NCBI RefSeq assembly: GCF_001665785.1
Contig: NZ_LZSO01000027.1
Location: 48,742 to 112,741, forward strand
Direction of reading: 5' to 3'
DNA length: 64,000 bases
From: Mycolicibacterium peregrinum
GTDB taxonomy: Bacteria; Actinomycetota; Actinomycetes; Mycobacteriales; Mycobacteriaceae
Notes under the pieces: generated by a model
Databases searched by the model: none
What the model was told of the DNA's origin: nothing
The model's input: only the letters and a program-made list of their open reading frames with translations
Translations under genes and position numbers: made by a program
Shown here: piece after piece, positions 42,366-49,774 of the stretch
Layout of the letters: each line of letters starts with the position of its first letter
Numbering within the stretch: position 1 is the stretch's first letter

Positions 42366-42403
42366 GTAACTTGCGCGCAACATATGGTTGACGACTGCGC
42401 AAC
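42366..42403 (+). promoter_or_regulatory. GlnR operator upstream of glnA1, four half-sites
   Basis: GTAAC-n6-GCAAC (42366-42381) is followed after 6 bases by TTGAC-n6-GCAAC (42388-42403). This is the a1-b1-a2-b2 layout of actinobacterial GlnR, and both pairs obey the AC-n9-AC rule reported for M. smegmatis GlnR. It lies about 50 bases before the glnA1 GTG, a position for activation of glnA1 under nitrogen limitation. Confidence 0.8.
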
Positions 42404-42454
42404 ATCGTGTCCTTAGCGTCAACCCGCGGGTTACCAGTAAAGGAGAACACTGAA

Positions 42455-43891
42455 GTGGCAGAAAAGACGTCCGACGACATCTTCAAGCTGATCAAGGACG
42501 AGAACGTCGAGTACGTCGACATTCGCTTCTGCGATCTGCCAGGCGTCGTCCAGCACTTCTCGATCCCGGCGTCGGCTTTCGACGCGAGCGTGTTCGAGGA
42601 CGGTCTCGCATTCGACGGCTCGTCGGTCCGCGGGTTCCAGTCAATCCACGAATCCGACATGATGCTGCTGCCGGACCCCGACACCGCCCGTATCGACCCC
42701 TTCCGCGCCGCCAAGACGCTGAACCTGAACTTCTTCGTGCACGATCCGTTCACCCGCGAGGCTTACTCCCGTGACCCGCGCAACGTGGCCCGCAAGGCGG
42801 AGAACTACCTGGCCAGCACCGGTATCGCCGATACCTGTTTCTTCGGTGCCGAGGCCGAGTTCTACATCTTCGACTCCGTGAGCTTCGACTCCCGCATGAA
42901 CGGCACCTTCTACGAGGTGGATTCCGAGTCCGCGTGGTGGAACACCGGCGAACCCTCCGAGGCCGACGGCCGCCCCAACCTCGGTTACAAGGTCCGCCCC
43001 AAGGGTGGCTACTTCCCCGTGGCGCCGTACGACCACTACGTCGACCTGCGCGACGAGATGTCGACCAATCTGATCAACGCCGGGTTCACCCTGGAGCGCG
43101 GCCACCACGAGGTGGGCACCGCCGGTCAGGCCGAGATCAACTACAAGTTCAACACGCTGCTGCACGCGGCCGACGACGTGCTGCTGTTCAAGTACATCAT
43201 CAAGAACACCGCGTGGCAGAACGGCAAGACCGTCACATTCATGCCCAAGCCGCTGTTCGGTGACAACGGTTCCGGCATGCACGCCCACCAGTCGCTGTGG
43301 AAGGACGGCAAGCCGCTGTTCCACGACGAGTCCGGCTACGCGGGCCTGTCCGACATCGCGCGCCACTACATCGGCGGCATCCTGCACCACGCCCCGTCGC
43401 TGCTCGCGTTCACCAACCCGACGGTGAACTCCTACAAGCGTCTGGTGCCGGGCTACGAGGCCCCGATCAACCTGGTCTACAGCCAGCGCAACCGCTCGGC
43501 CTGCGTCCGTATCCCGATCACCGGCAACAACCCGAAGGCCAAGCGCCTCGAGTTCCGCTGCCCGGACAGCTCGGGCAACCCGTACCTGGCGTTCGCGGCC
43601 ATGCTGATGGCCGGCATCGACGGCATCAAGAAGAAGATCGAGCCGCTGGCCCCGGTCGACAAGGACCTCTACGAGCTGCCGCCGGACGAGGCCGCCAACA
43701 TTCCGCAGGCTCCGACCTCGCTGGCCGCGGTCATCGACAAGCTCGAAGAGGATCACGAGTACCTCACCGAGGGCGGCGTGTTCACCGAGGACCTGATCGA
43801 GACCTGGATCTCCTACAAGCGGGAGAACGAGATCATGCCGATCCAGATCCGGCCTCACCCGTACGAGTTCTCGCTCTACTACGACGTTTAA
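42455..43891 (+). CDS. glnA1: glutamine synthetase type I, GlnA1
   Basis: Main ammonia-assimilating enzyme, a dodecamer making glutamine from glutamate, ammonia and ATP; in pathogenic mycobacteria also exported. From GTG 42455 (AAGGAG 10 bases before) the protein is 478 residues, equal to Rv2220. Seen: beta-grasp DGSSVRGFQSI, NGSGMHAHQSLW-type metal loop (DNGSGMHAHQSLW), NRSACVRIP and Tyr406 in KDLYELPPDEA, the residue adenylylated by GlnE encoded downstream. The upstream GlnR sites and the 26-bp repeats after the stop are unusual for its surroundings. Confidence 0.97.
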   Translation: MAEKTSDDIFKLIKDENVEYVDIRFCDLPGVVQHFSIPASAFDASVFEDGLAFDGSSVRGFQSIHESDMMLLPDPDTARIDPFRAAKTLNLNFFVHDPFTREAYSRDPRNVARKAENYLASTGIADTCFFGAEAEFYIFDSVSFDSRMNGTFYEVDSESAWWNTGEPSEADGRPNLGYKVRPKGGYFPVAPYDHYVDLRDEMSTNLINAGFTLERGHHEVGTAGQAEINYKFNTLLHAADDVLLFKYIIKNTAWQNGKTVTFMPKPLFGDNGSGMHAHQSLWKDGKPLFHDESGYAGLSDIARHYIGGILHHAPSLLAFTNPTVNSYKRLVPGYEAPINLVYSQRNRSACVRIPITGNNPKAKRLEFRCPDSSGNPYLAFAAMLMAGIDGIKKKIEPLAPVDKDLYELPPDEAANIPQAPTSLAAVIDKLEEDHEYLTEGGVFTEDLIETWISYKRENEIMPIQIRPHPYEFSLYYDV

Positions 43892-43988
43892 GTCGGCACC
43901 GCCGACGCGACGTTTAAGTCGGCACCGCCGACGCGACGTTTAAGTCGGCACCGCCGACGCGACGTTCAAGTCGGCACCGCCGACGCGA
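43885..43988. repeat. 26-bp tandem repeat, four copies plus a partial fifth, at the glnA1 3' end
   Basis: Copies begin at 43885, 43911, 43937 and 43963; copies 1-3 are identical, copy 4 differs by one T-to-C change, and a degenerate fifth copy starts at 43989. Each copy has GACGTTTAAG-like sequence (first copy: the last glnA1 codons and stop) and a perfect GTCGGC-ACC-GCCGAC hairpin. The array fills the space between stop codon and terminator. Confidence 0.95.
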
Positions 43989-44004
43989 CGTCGAAGTCGC
44001 TCAG

Positions 44005-44038
44005 ACTGTGGCCCCCGGTTCTTGCCGGGGGCCACAGT
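44005..44038 (+). terminator. intrinsic terminator of glnA1
   Basis: A perfect 14-bp GC-rich stem (44005-44018 with 44025-44038, loop TTCTTG) followed by TTTTA. It is the strongest terminator in the window and lies just after the tandem hairpin array. Confidence 0.88.
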
Positions 44039-44074
44039 TTTAGGTGCTGTGGGAGACCACAGATCCGCACGCGT

Positions 44075-44200
44075 ATGAGCTCGCGGTCGAGGAACTCACG
44101 CGAAACACCACTGTGGGAGCGCTATTTCACCATCGTCGAGATCCTCCCCGGCGTGGCGAACGCGTATGCGGACAACTACGGCAGATCCGCCCTCGGGTAG
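44075..44200 (+). CDS. possible 41-residue small protein between glnA1 and dtd
   Basis: An open frame from ATG 44075 to TAG 44198-44200 encodes 41 residues with a protein-like composition: a basic, Ser-rich start (MSSRSRNSRETP) and then LWERYFTIVEILPGVANAYAD ending NYGRSALG, which looks like an amphipathic helix plus turn. There is no good Shine-Dalgarno, and glnA1 transcripts should stop before it, so it would need its own promoter. It could also be the end of a decayed gene. It lies 44 bases before dtd on the same strand. No family is recognised. Confidence 0.35.
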   Translation: MSSRSRNSRETPLWERYFTIVEILPGVANAYADNYGRSALG

Positions 44201-44244
44201 GACCCGACCGGGGGCCGGCCCAGCACCGAAAGCACAATGGACCG

Positions 44245-44676
44245 ATGCGGGTTCTGGTGCAGCGGGTGACATCGGCCAGTGTTGCGGTCGACGGCGAAAT
44301 CGTCGGCGCGATCGAGCCGAACCCGCAGGGGCTGGTCGCCCTGGTCGGGGCGACCCATGACGATGACGCCGCCAAGGCCCGGCGGATGGCCGAAAAGCTC
44401 TGGCAGTTGCGGATACTCGACGGCGAGAAGTCCGCATCGGACGTTGCTGCGCCGATCCTGGTGATCAGCCAGTTCACGCTTTACGCCAACACCGACAAGG
44501 GCCGGCGGCCGTCGTGGAACGCGGCTGCGCCCGGTGCCGTTGCTGAACCTCTGGTGGCGGAATTCGCAGAGGCACTCAAGGAGTTGGGCGCGGTTGTGCA
44601 AACAGGAGTTTTCGGGGCGCACATGAAGGTGGAACTGGCCAATGACGGACCGGTAACGGTGTTGCTCGAGCTGTGA
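44245..44676 (+). CDS. dtd: D-aminoacyl-tRNA deacylase
   Basis: Hydrolyses D-amino acids (and glycine mischarged on tRNA-Ala) from tRNA. The 143-residue protein has the two active-site motifs of Dtd, SQFTLYA (near residue 77) and the Gly-Pro pair in NDGPVTVLLE at the C-terminus, with the N-terminal MRVLVQRVTSASVAVDGE. Length equals that of M. tuberculosis Rv1897c, which is at a different locus there. The start at 44245 is chosen on this basis; a frame extension to 44044 is rejected. Confidence 0.93.
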   Translation: MRVLVQRVTSASVAVDGEIVGAIEPNPQGLVALVGATHDDDAAKARRMAEKLWQLRILDGEKSASDVAAPILVISQFTLYANTDKGRRPSWNAAAPGAVAEPLVAEFAEALKELGAVVQTGVFGAHMKVELANDGPVTVLLEL

Positions 44677-44696
44677 GTTTCCTGTCCTGGTGAGCG

Positions 44697-44702
44697 TATT
44701 GT
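44697..44702 (+). promoter_or_regulatory. -10 element of the doxX-type gene, probable leaderless transcript
   Basis: TATTGT ends 6 bases before ATG 44709; no Shine-Dalgarno is present. Confidence 0.45.
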
Positions 44703-44708
44703 CAGCCC

Positions 44709-45128
44709 ATGACGACCAATCTGGACACCCGACTCGGCTCGCTTTCGCCCGCCGTCATCAGTTTGTTCCGCGTCGTGTTCGGCCTCCTGTACACCATCCA
44801 CGGGGCATCGAAACTATTTGCCTGGCCGGTTGATTCCGGTAGTGGCGCCACTCCGGTCGGCACCTGGCCGTACTGGTACGCCGGCGTCATCGAACTCGTG
44901 CTCGGTCTGCTGATCATGGCGGGATTGTTCACCCGAGTCGCGGCCTTCATCGCCTCCGGCGAGATGGCGTTCGCCTACTTCACCCAGCATCAGCCCAAGG
45001 GCCTGTGGCCGATCGAGAACGGCGGCGAACTCGCCGTGCTGTACTGCTTCGGCTTCCTGCTGCTCGCCGCGATCGGTGGTGGCGCTTACGCGTTGGACGC
45101 CACGCGCCGCAAGCGGCTTGCCGCCTAG
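44709..45128 (+). CDS. DoxX family membrane protein
   Basis: A 139-residue four-helix membrane protein (SLFRVVFGLLYTIHGASKLF; WYAGVIELVLGLLIMAGLF; AFIASGEMAFAYFTQHQP; LAVLYCFGFLLLAAIGGGAYAL) with the DoxX features HGASKLF and ELVLGLLIMAG. In mycobacteria a DoxX protein works with SodA and SseA in thiol/oxidative stress, but this family has many members and those partners are not here. The TAG lies in a CTAG shared with the stop of the convergent LLM oxidoreductase. Confidence 0.82.
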   Translation: MTTNLDTRLGSLSPAVISLFRVVFGLLYTIHGASKLFAWPVDSGSGATPVGTWPYWYAGVIELVLGLLIMAGLFTRVAAFIASGEMAFAYFTQHQPKGLWPIENGGELAVLYCFGFLLLAAIGGGAYALDATRRKRLAA

Positions 45129-45982
45129 TCCAGCGCGAGGTCTTTGCGGAAGCGCTTCAGTCCGTCGATCTTCTCGGCCAGGGTCGCCGAAGGCCCGGAG
45201 TAGAACATCCACGGCATGGTGATGATGCCCTGAATCCCACCGGCCTCCGCACGCTCGTAGTGCTCGGGAGTGAAGGCGTCGGTCAGCGGTGTGATGATGG
45301 TGAAATCATCCATCGTCAAACCCTTTTCGGCGCGTAGGTCGCGCAACCGATCGACCCGCTGGAGGGCGTCATCGGTGGAGATCAGATCGCCGATCCAGCC
45401 GTCGTGGCGTGCCGCGCGCCGCAGCGCGATGTCGGACAGACCGCCGACGTAGATCGGGATCCGCGGCGGGGTGGGCTCCATCTCGAGCCGGGGTGTGGAA
45501 TAGAACTTGCCGGAGAACTCGGTCCAGCCGGGCTCCCACAGCTTCTTCATCAGCTCGAGCATCTCGTCGGTGCGCTTGCCGCGTCGCGCGAACTGCTGGC
45601 CCAGCAGCTCGAACTCTTCCTCGCACCAGCCGACGCCGATGCCGAGTTCCAGCCGCCCGTCGGCCAGATAGGCCGCGGTGCCGATGGCTTTCGCGGCGGA
45701 GTACGGGTCACGCATCGCGGGCAGGTAGACGGTGGTGACGAACTTGCACCTCGTGGTGACGAGCGCCAGTGCGCCGATCATCACCCATGGGTCAGGCCAG
45801 TCGGTGAATGCCTCCCAGCGCCGCTTGCCGTCCTTGGTGTACGGATAGGGCGTGGCCAGCGTCTCCAGGTTCACCACGTGATCCGGGATGCCCATCCCGT
45901 CGTACCCGAGATCGTCTGCGGCCCTGGTCACTTCGACGGCCTCCCGGGTGTCCATGAAGGCGATGCTCACGTAGAACTTCAT
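45125..45982 (-). CDS. LLM-class (probably F420-dependent) oxidoreductase
   Basis: A 285-residue luciferase-like TIM-barrel protein: MKFYVSIAFMDTREAVEVTRAADDLGYDG at the start, GIPDHVV, the LGIGVGWCEEEFELLGQQFARRGKRTDEML signature of the F420-binding group, and PIYVGGLSDIALRRAARHDGWI. Mycobacteria have dozens of these; the substrate is unknown. The ATG at 45982 overlaps the TGA of the upstream hotdog-thioesterase gene, so the two are co-translated and may act on the same CoA-derived or lipid substrate (inference). Confidence 0.85.
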   Translation of the reverse strand: MKFYVSIAFMDTREAVEVTRAADDLGYDGMGIPDHVVNLETLATPYPYTKDGKRRWEAFTDWPDPWVMIGALALVTTRCKFVTTVYLPAMRDPYSAAKAIGTAAYLADGRLELGIGVGWCEEEFELLGQQFARRGKRTDEMLELMKKLWEPGWTEFSGKFYSTPRLEMEPTPPRIPIYVGGLSDIALRRAARHDGWIGDLISTDDALQRVDRLRDLRAEKGLTMDDFTIITPLTDAFTPEHYERAEAGGIQGIITMPWMFYSGPSATLAEKIDGLKRFRKDLALD

Positions 45983-46608
45983 CCGGCGTCCCGCGCCCAC
46001 GCCGGGGTGATGAAGACACCTTCCGCCTCGACGGTGATCCCGTCACCGTCGCTGATGTGGCCCCGCGCAAAGGTTTTGACACCTTCGGTCCGGTCGATGT
46101 AGGCCTCGGCGCGCAGCGGCCCCAGCGGAGTGCCGCGGTTGTACCGGCACGTGATGGTCCCCGTGTAGCGCGGCTCGTTCAGTCCCCCACTGGCCACCTC
46201 GCCGAGAATATGGTCTAGCACCAGCGCACAGATGCCGCCGTGCACCCAGCCCAGCGGCCCCTCGTAGGGGGCGCCCAGCACGAATTCACTCCAGCAGGTG
46301 CCGTCCTCGGCATGCTCGATCACCAGCGGCGGGGCCAGAGCGTTGCGCAGTCCGACGACCGGGTTGGCCCACACCACCGGGCGATTGGTCTCGGCATGAA
46401 GCAAGGCGTGCGGCCCGTCGCGTTGTTCGCGGCGCAGCGTGGCGGTGACGGCCTCGACGGCCGCGGTTGCCTCGGCGATGGACTGCGGGTCCACCTGGGT
46501 TCGCACGCCGGCGTCGACGAGTTCGCGCATCGCCCGGGCAAAGGGTTCGTAGAGCGCTTCGAGCCGTTCGTGCTCGGCCGCGCTGATGACGTCGAACGTG
46601 TGCTTCAT
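45979..46608 (-). CDS. hotdog-fold thioesterase (PaaI/4HBT family)
   Basis: A 209-residue protein. The first 90 residues are helical and not typical of the fold (AAEHERLEALYEPFARAMRELVDAG); from about 100 it is a single hotdog domain with the PaaI/4HBT signature GWVHGGICALVLDHILG and strands TGTITCRYNRGTPLG, LRAEAYIDRTEG. It probably hydrolyses an acyl-CoA, substrate unknown. GGGAG lies 6-7 bases before the ATG. It follows glnE by about 114 bases and overlaps the LLM gene by ATGA. Confidence 0.8.
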   Translation of the reverse strand: MKHTFDVISAAEHERLEALYEPFARAMRELVDAGVRTQVDPQSIAEATAAVEAVTATLRREQRDGPHALLHAETNRPVVWANPVVGLRNALAPPLVIEHAEDGTCWSEFVLGAPYEGPLGWVHGGICALVLDHILGEVASGGLNEPRYTGTITCRYNRGTPLGPLRAEAYIDRTEGVKTFARGHISDGDGITVEAEGVFITPAWARDAG

Positions 46609-46722
46609 CCGGACTCCCAGTGAATTGGTTATACGCCCTTATTAACACCAGCCACTGGGGCGTCCTGCACGCGGGGCCCAATATGGCCTGGGCGGCTACT
46701 CCCCGCTTCATCCATGGGCGGC

Positions 46723-49700
46723 TCAGCCGCCGAAAATCTTGCGGACCACACCCTTCGCCCGCCGCGTCACCCGCAGATAGTTGTCCAGGAACTCCCCGCC
46801 GTCGTCGCTGCCCCAGCCGGCCGCCAGGGCCACCGCATTGAGCTGGCGGCCCGGTCCGGGCAGCTGGTCGGTGGGCTTGCCGCGCACCAGCACCAGGGCG
46901 TTGCGCGCCCGCGTGGCGGTCAGCCAGGCATCGCGTAACAGCGCGACATCGCTCTCGGCGACCAGCTCGGCCGCACCGATCGCGTCGAGGGTCTGCAATG
47001 TCGAGGTGTTGTGCAGCGCGGGGAACCTGTGCGCGTAGCGCAGTTGCAGCAGCTGCACGGTCCACTCGATGTCGGCCAGGCCGCCACGGCCCAGCTTGGT
47101 GTGCGTGTTGGGGTCCGCGCCGCGCGGGAGACGTTCGGCGTCGACGCGGGCCTTGATGCGGCGGATCTCCTGGACGGTATCGGCCGATACTCCGCCGGCG
47201 GGGTAACGGGTCTTGTCGGCCATGAGCAGAAAGCGCTCACCGAGATCCAGATCGCCGGCCACCCGGTGGGCTCGCAACAGCGCCTGGATCTCCCACGGCT
47301 GGGCCCACTGCTCGTAATAGGCCGCATACGAGGCCAGCGTGCGCACCAGCGGTCCGTTTCGCCCCTCTGGGCGCAGCCCGGTGTCGACCTCCAGCGGCGG
47401 ATCGGCGCTCGGCGTCCCCAGCAGGGCCCTGACCTGTTCGGCGATGCTCACCGACCAGCGCACGGCCACAGACTCCTCGACGCCCGAGACGGGTTCGCAT
47501 ACGAAAATCACATCGGCGTCGGAGCCGTAGCCGAGCTCGCCGCCGCCGAGGCGTCCCATCCCGATGACCGCGATGCGCGCGGGCACACCGGATTCCGGTG
47601 TGTTGGCCCGGATCACCGCGTTCAGCGCGGCCTCCAGCACCGCGACCCACACCGCGGTCAGTGCCTTGCAGACATCCGTCACGTCGAGCAGGCCCAGCAC
47701 GTCAGCCGAGGCGATGCGGGCCAGTTCTCGCCGGCGCAGCGTGCGTGCGGCCGCGATGCCGCGCACCGGGTCCGGGTGCCGACCGGCAGAGGCCACGAGT
47801 GCGCGAGCCACGCTGTCGGGATCGCCGACGAGCAGTTTCGGCCCGCTGGGGCCGTCGGCGTACAGCTGGATCACCTCGGGGGCCCGCATCAGCAGTTCCG
47901 GGATGTAGGCCGAGGTGCCGAGCACGCGCATCAGCCGCTTGGCCACCGCTCCCTCGTCGCGCAGGGTCGACAGATACCAGCGCTGCTCGGCCAACTCCTC
48001 GCTGATCCGGCGGTAGGCCAGCAGGCCGGCGTCGGGGTCCGGCGTGTCCGACAGCCAGTCCAACAGCGTCGGCAACAGCACCTGCTGCACTGTGCCCCGA
48101 CGCCCGCTCTGGCCCGTGAGGGCAGCCAGGTGGGTCAGCGCACTCTGCGGGCCCTCGTAACCCAGTGCGGCAAGCTGACGTTCGGCCGCCTCGGTGCTCA
48201 TGCCTGCGCCGATGCCCAGAGACGGCTGGCCCACCGTCTCGAGCAGAGGCTGGTAGAACAGCTTGGCGTGCAGTCGCGACACCCGCATGCTCTGCCGCTT
48301 GAGTTCCTCGCGCAGCACGCCCTGGGCGTCGTGCCGGCCGTCGGGGCGCACGTGCGCCGCCCGGGCCAGCCATCGGTACGCCTCGACGTCGCTGTCGTCG
48401 GGCAGCATGTGGGTGCGTTTGAGCCGCTGCAGCTGCAGCCGGTGCTCAAGCAGTCGTAGGAATTCGTAGGAGGCAGTCATGTTGGCGGTGTCGTCGCGGC
48501 CGATGTAACCGCCCTCGCCGAGGGCCGCCAGCGCGTCGACGGTGGACGCCACATGCAGTGAATCGTCGTTGCGGCCGTGCACCAATTGCAGGAGCTGGAC
48601 CGCGAATTCGACGTCGCGCAGGCCGCCGGTGCCCAGCTTGAGCTCGCGGGCCCGCACTCCGGCCGGGACGAGTTCCTCGACGCGGCGGCGCATCGCCTGG
48701 ACCTCGGGAACGAAATCCTCACGCTCGCACGCGGTCCATACCATCGGCATCAGAGCCTCGATGTAGGCCTTGCCCAGTTCGGCGTCGCCTGCGGCGGGAC
48801 GCGCCTTGAGCAGTGCCTGGAATTCCCAGGTTTTCGCCCAGCGCTGGTAGTAGGCGACGTGGGATTCCAGGGTCCGGACCAGTTGTCCGCGTTTACCTTC
48901 GGGGCGCAACGCGGCGTCGACCTCGAAGAACGCGTCGGCGGCGAACCGCATCATCTCGCCGGCCACCCGGGTCGCGGTGGCCAGGTTGTCGTCGCCGTCA
49001 CCGTCCGGGACCGATTCCCCGACGAAGATCACGTCGACGTCGCTGACGTAATTCAGTTCGCGCGCACCGCATTTACCCATGGCGATGACCGCCAACCGGG
49101 GCTGCACGCCGTCTTCGCACACGACGCGGGAGGCCACCGTCAGCGCGGCGCCCAGCGCGGCGTCGGCCAGGTCGGACAGGTGGGCGGCCACCTCGACGAA
49201 GGGCAGCACCGGCTCGTTCTCGACAGTCGAGGCGACGTCGAGCGCGCCCAGGACCAGCAGTCGGTCCCGGTAGAGATCCCGCAGCGCGGGCACGGCACTG
49301 CTTGCGCCCCTGTCGATCTCGGCTGCCCGGGCCGCAGCGGTGAAGACGCTGTGCAGCTCGTCGGCACCGGGGAGGTCGACCGCACCGGCCAACAACCGCC
49401 ACGATTGCGGATGGGCGACGAGGTGGTCACCAAGAGCCAGAGAGGATCCGAGCACCCCGAACAGCCGGCCCCGCAGCGCCTTGTCGGTCAGGAGCCGGCG
49501 GTTGAGTTCGTCGGCGTCAGCACCGAGCGCATCGGTCAACCGGACCATGGCCAGCAGAGCGACGTCGGCGTCAGGTGCACGCGACAGCGACCACAGCAGT
49601 TCGACGTGTGACTCGGTGTTCCAGCCAAGCTGTTCCAAGTGGGCCGCCGCCTGGGGATGGACCAGGCCGAGCCGACCGACGCTGGGCAGTTTCGGGCGAT

Positions 49701-49725
49701 CGGTTGCAGGCTTGGGCACGTTCAC
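46723..49725 (-). CDS. glnE: bifunctional glutamine synthetase adenylyltransferase/adenylyl-removing enzyme
   Basis: Switches GlnA1 off by adenylylating its Tyr and on again by removing AMP. At 1000 residues it is the usual length, with two nucleotidyltransferase domains: RELNYVSDVDVIFVGE (near residue 215) in the de-adenylylating half and GELGYGSDADVIFVCE (near 735) in the adenylylating half, each followed by a helical GlnE domain (LRDVEFAVQLLQLVHGR; LADIEWTVQLLQLRYAH). GTG 49725 is given; GTG 49719, two codons on, has TACCGT 7 bases upstream and may be the leaderless start. It follows glnA2 by 49 bases on the same strand, as in M. tuberculosis. Confidence 0.95.
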   Translation of the reverse strand: MNVPKPATDRPKLPSVGRLGLVHPQAAAHLEQLGWNTESHVELLWSLSRAPDADVALLAMVRLTDALGADADELNRRLLTDKALRGRLFGVLGSSLALGDHLVAHPQSWRLLAGAVDLPGADELHSVFTAAARAAEIDRGASSAVPALRDLYRDRLLVLGALDVASTVENEPVLPFVEVAAHLSDLADAALGAALTVASRVVCEDGVQPRLAVIAMGKCGARELNYVSDVDVIFVGESVPDGDGDDNLATATRVAGEMMRFAADAFFEVDAALRPEGKRGQLVRTLESHVAYYQRWAKTWEFQALLKARPAAGDAELGKAYIEALMPMVWTACEREDFVPEVQAMRRRVEELVPAGVRARELKLGTGGLRDVEFAVQLLQLVHGRNDDSLHVASTVDALAALGEGGYIGRDDTANMTASYEFLRLLEHRLQLQRLKRTHMLPDDSDVEAYRWLARAAHVRPDGRHDAQGVLREELKRQSMRVSRLHAKLFYQPLLETVGQPSLGIGAGMSTEAAERQLAALGYEGPQSALTHLAALTGQSGRRGTVQQVLLPTLLDWLSDTPDPDAGLLAYRRISEELAEQRWYLSTLRDEGAVAKRLMRVLGTSAYIPELLMRAPEVIQLYADGPSGPKLLVGDPDSVARALVASAGRHPDPVRGIAAARTLRRRELARIASADVLGLLDVTDVCKALTAVWVAVLEAALNAVIRANTPESGVPARIAVIGMGRLGGGELGYGSDADVIFVCEPVSGVEESVAVRWSVSIAEQVRALLGTPSADPPLEVDTGLRPEGRNGPLVRTLASYAAYYEQWAQPWEIQALLRAHRVAGDLDLGERFLLMADKTRYPAGGVSADTVQEIRRIKARVDAERLPRGADPNTHTKLGRGGLADIEWTVQLLQLRYAHRFPALHNTSTLQTLDAIGAAELVAESDVALLRDAWLTATRARNALVLVRGKPTDQLPGPGRQLNAVALAAGWGSDDGGEFLDNYLRVTRRAKGVVRKIFGG

Positions 49726-49774
49726 GACGGTAGCGCACGCCCGCAGGAAACAACCGGCCCCGGCGCCACCCGTC

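Noticed and set aside
43885..44000. The repeat array after glnA1 considered as a CRISPR.
   Set aside because: The 26-bp units are directly joined with no spacers and no cas genes are near; it is a plain tandem repeat.
44041..44244. Frameshifted remnant of a larger gene upstream of dtd (frames joined at the repeated CTGTGGGAG).
   Set aside because: The duplicate CTGTGGGAG suggested a shift, but the 41-codon frame alone explains the protein-like segment; the other frame (MLWETTDPHAYELAVEEL) has no partner family I can name.
46620..46841. Plus-strand frame of 73 codons in the glnE-thioesterase gap.
   Set aside because: Most of it lies antisense to the glnE 3' end, it has no ribosome site, and the translation beyond the first 40 residues is Arg/Pro-rich shadow sequence.
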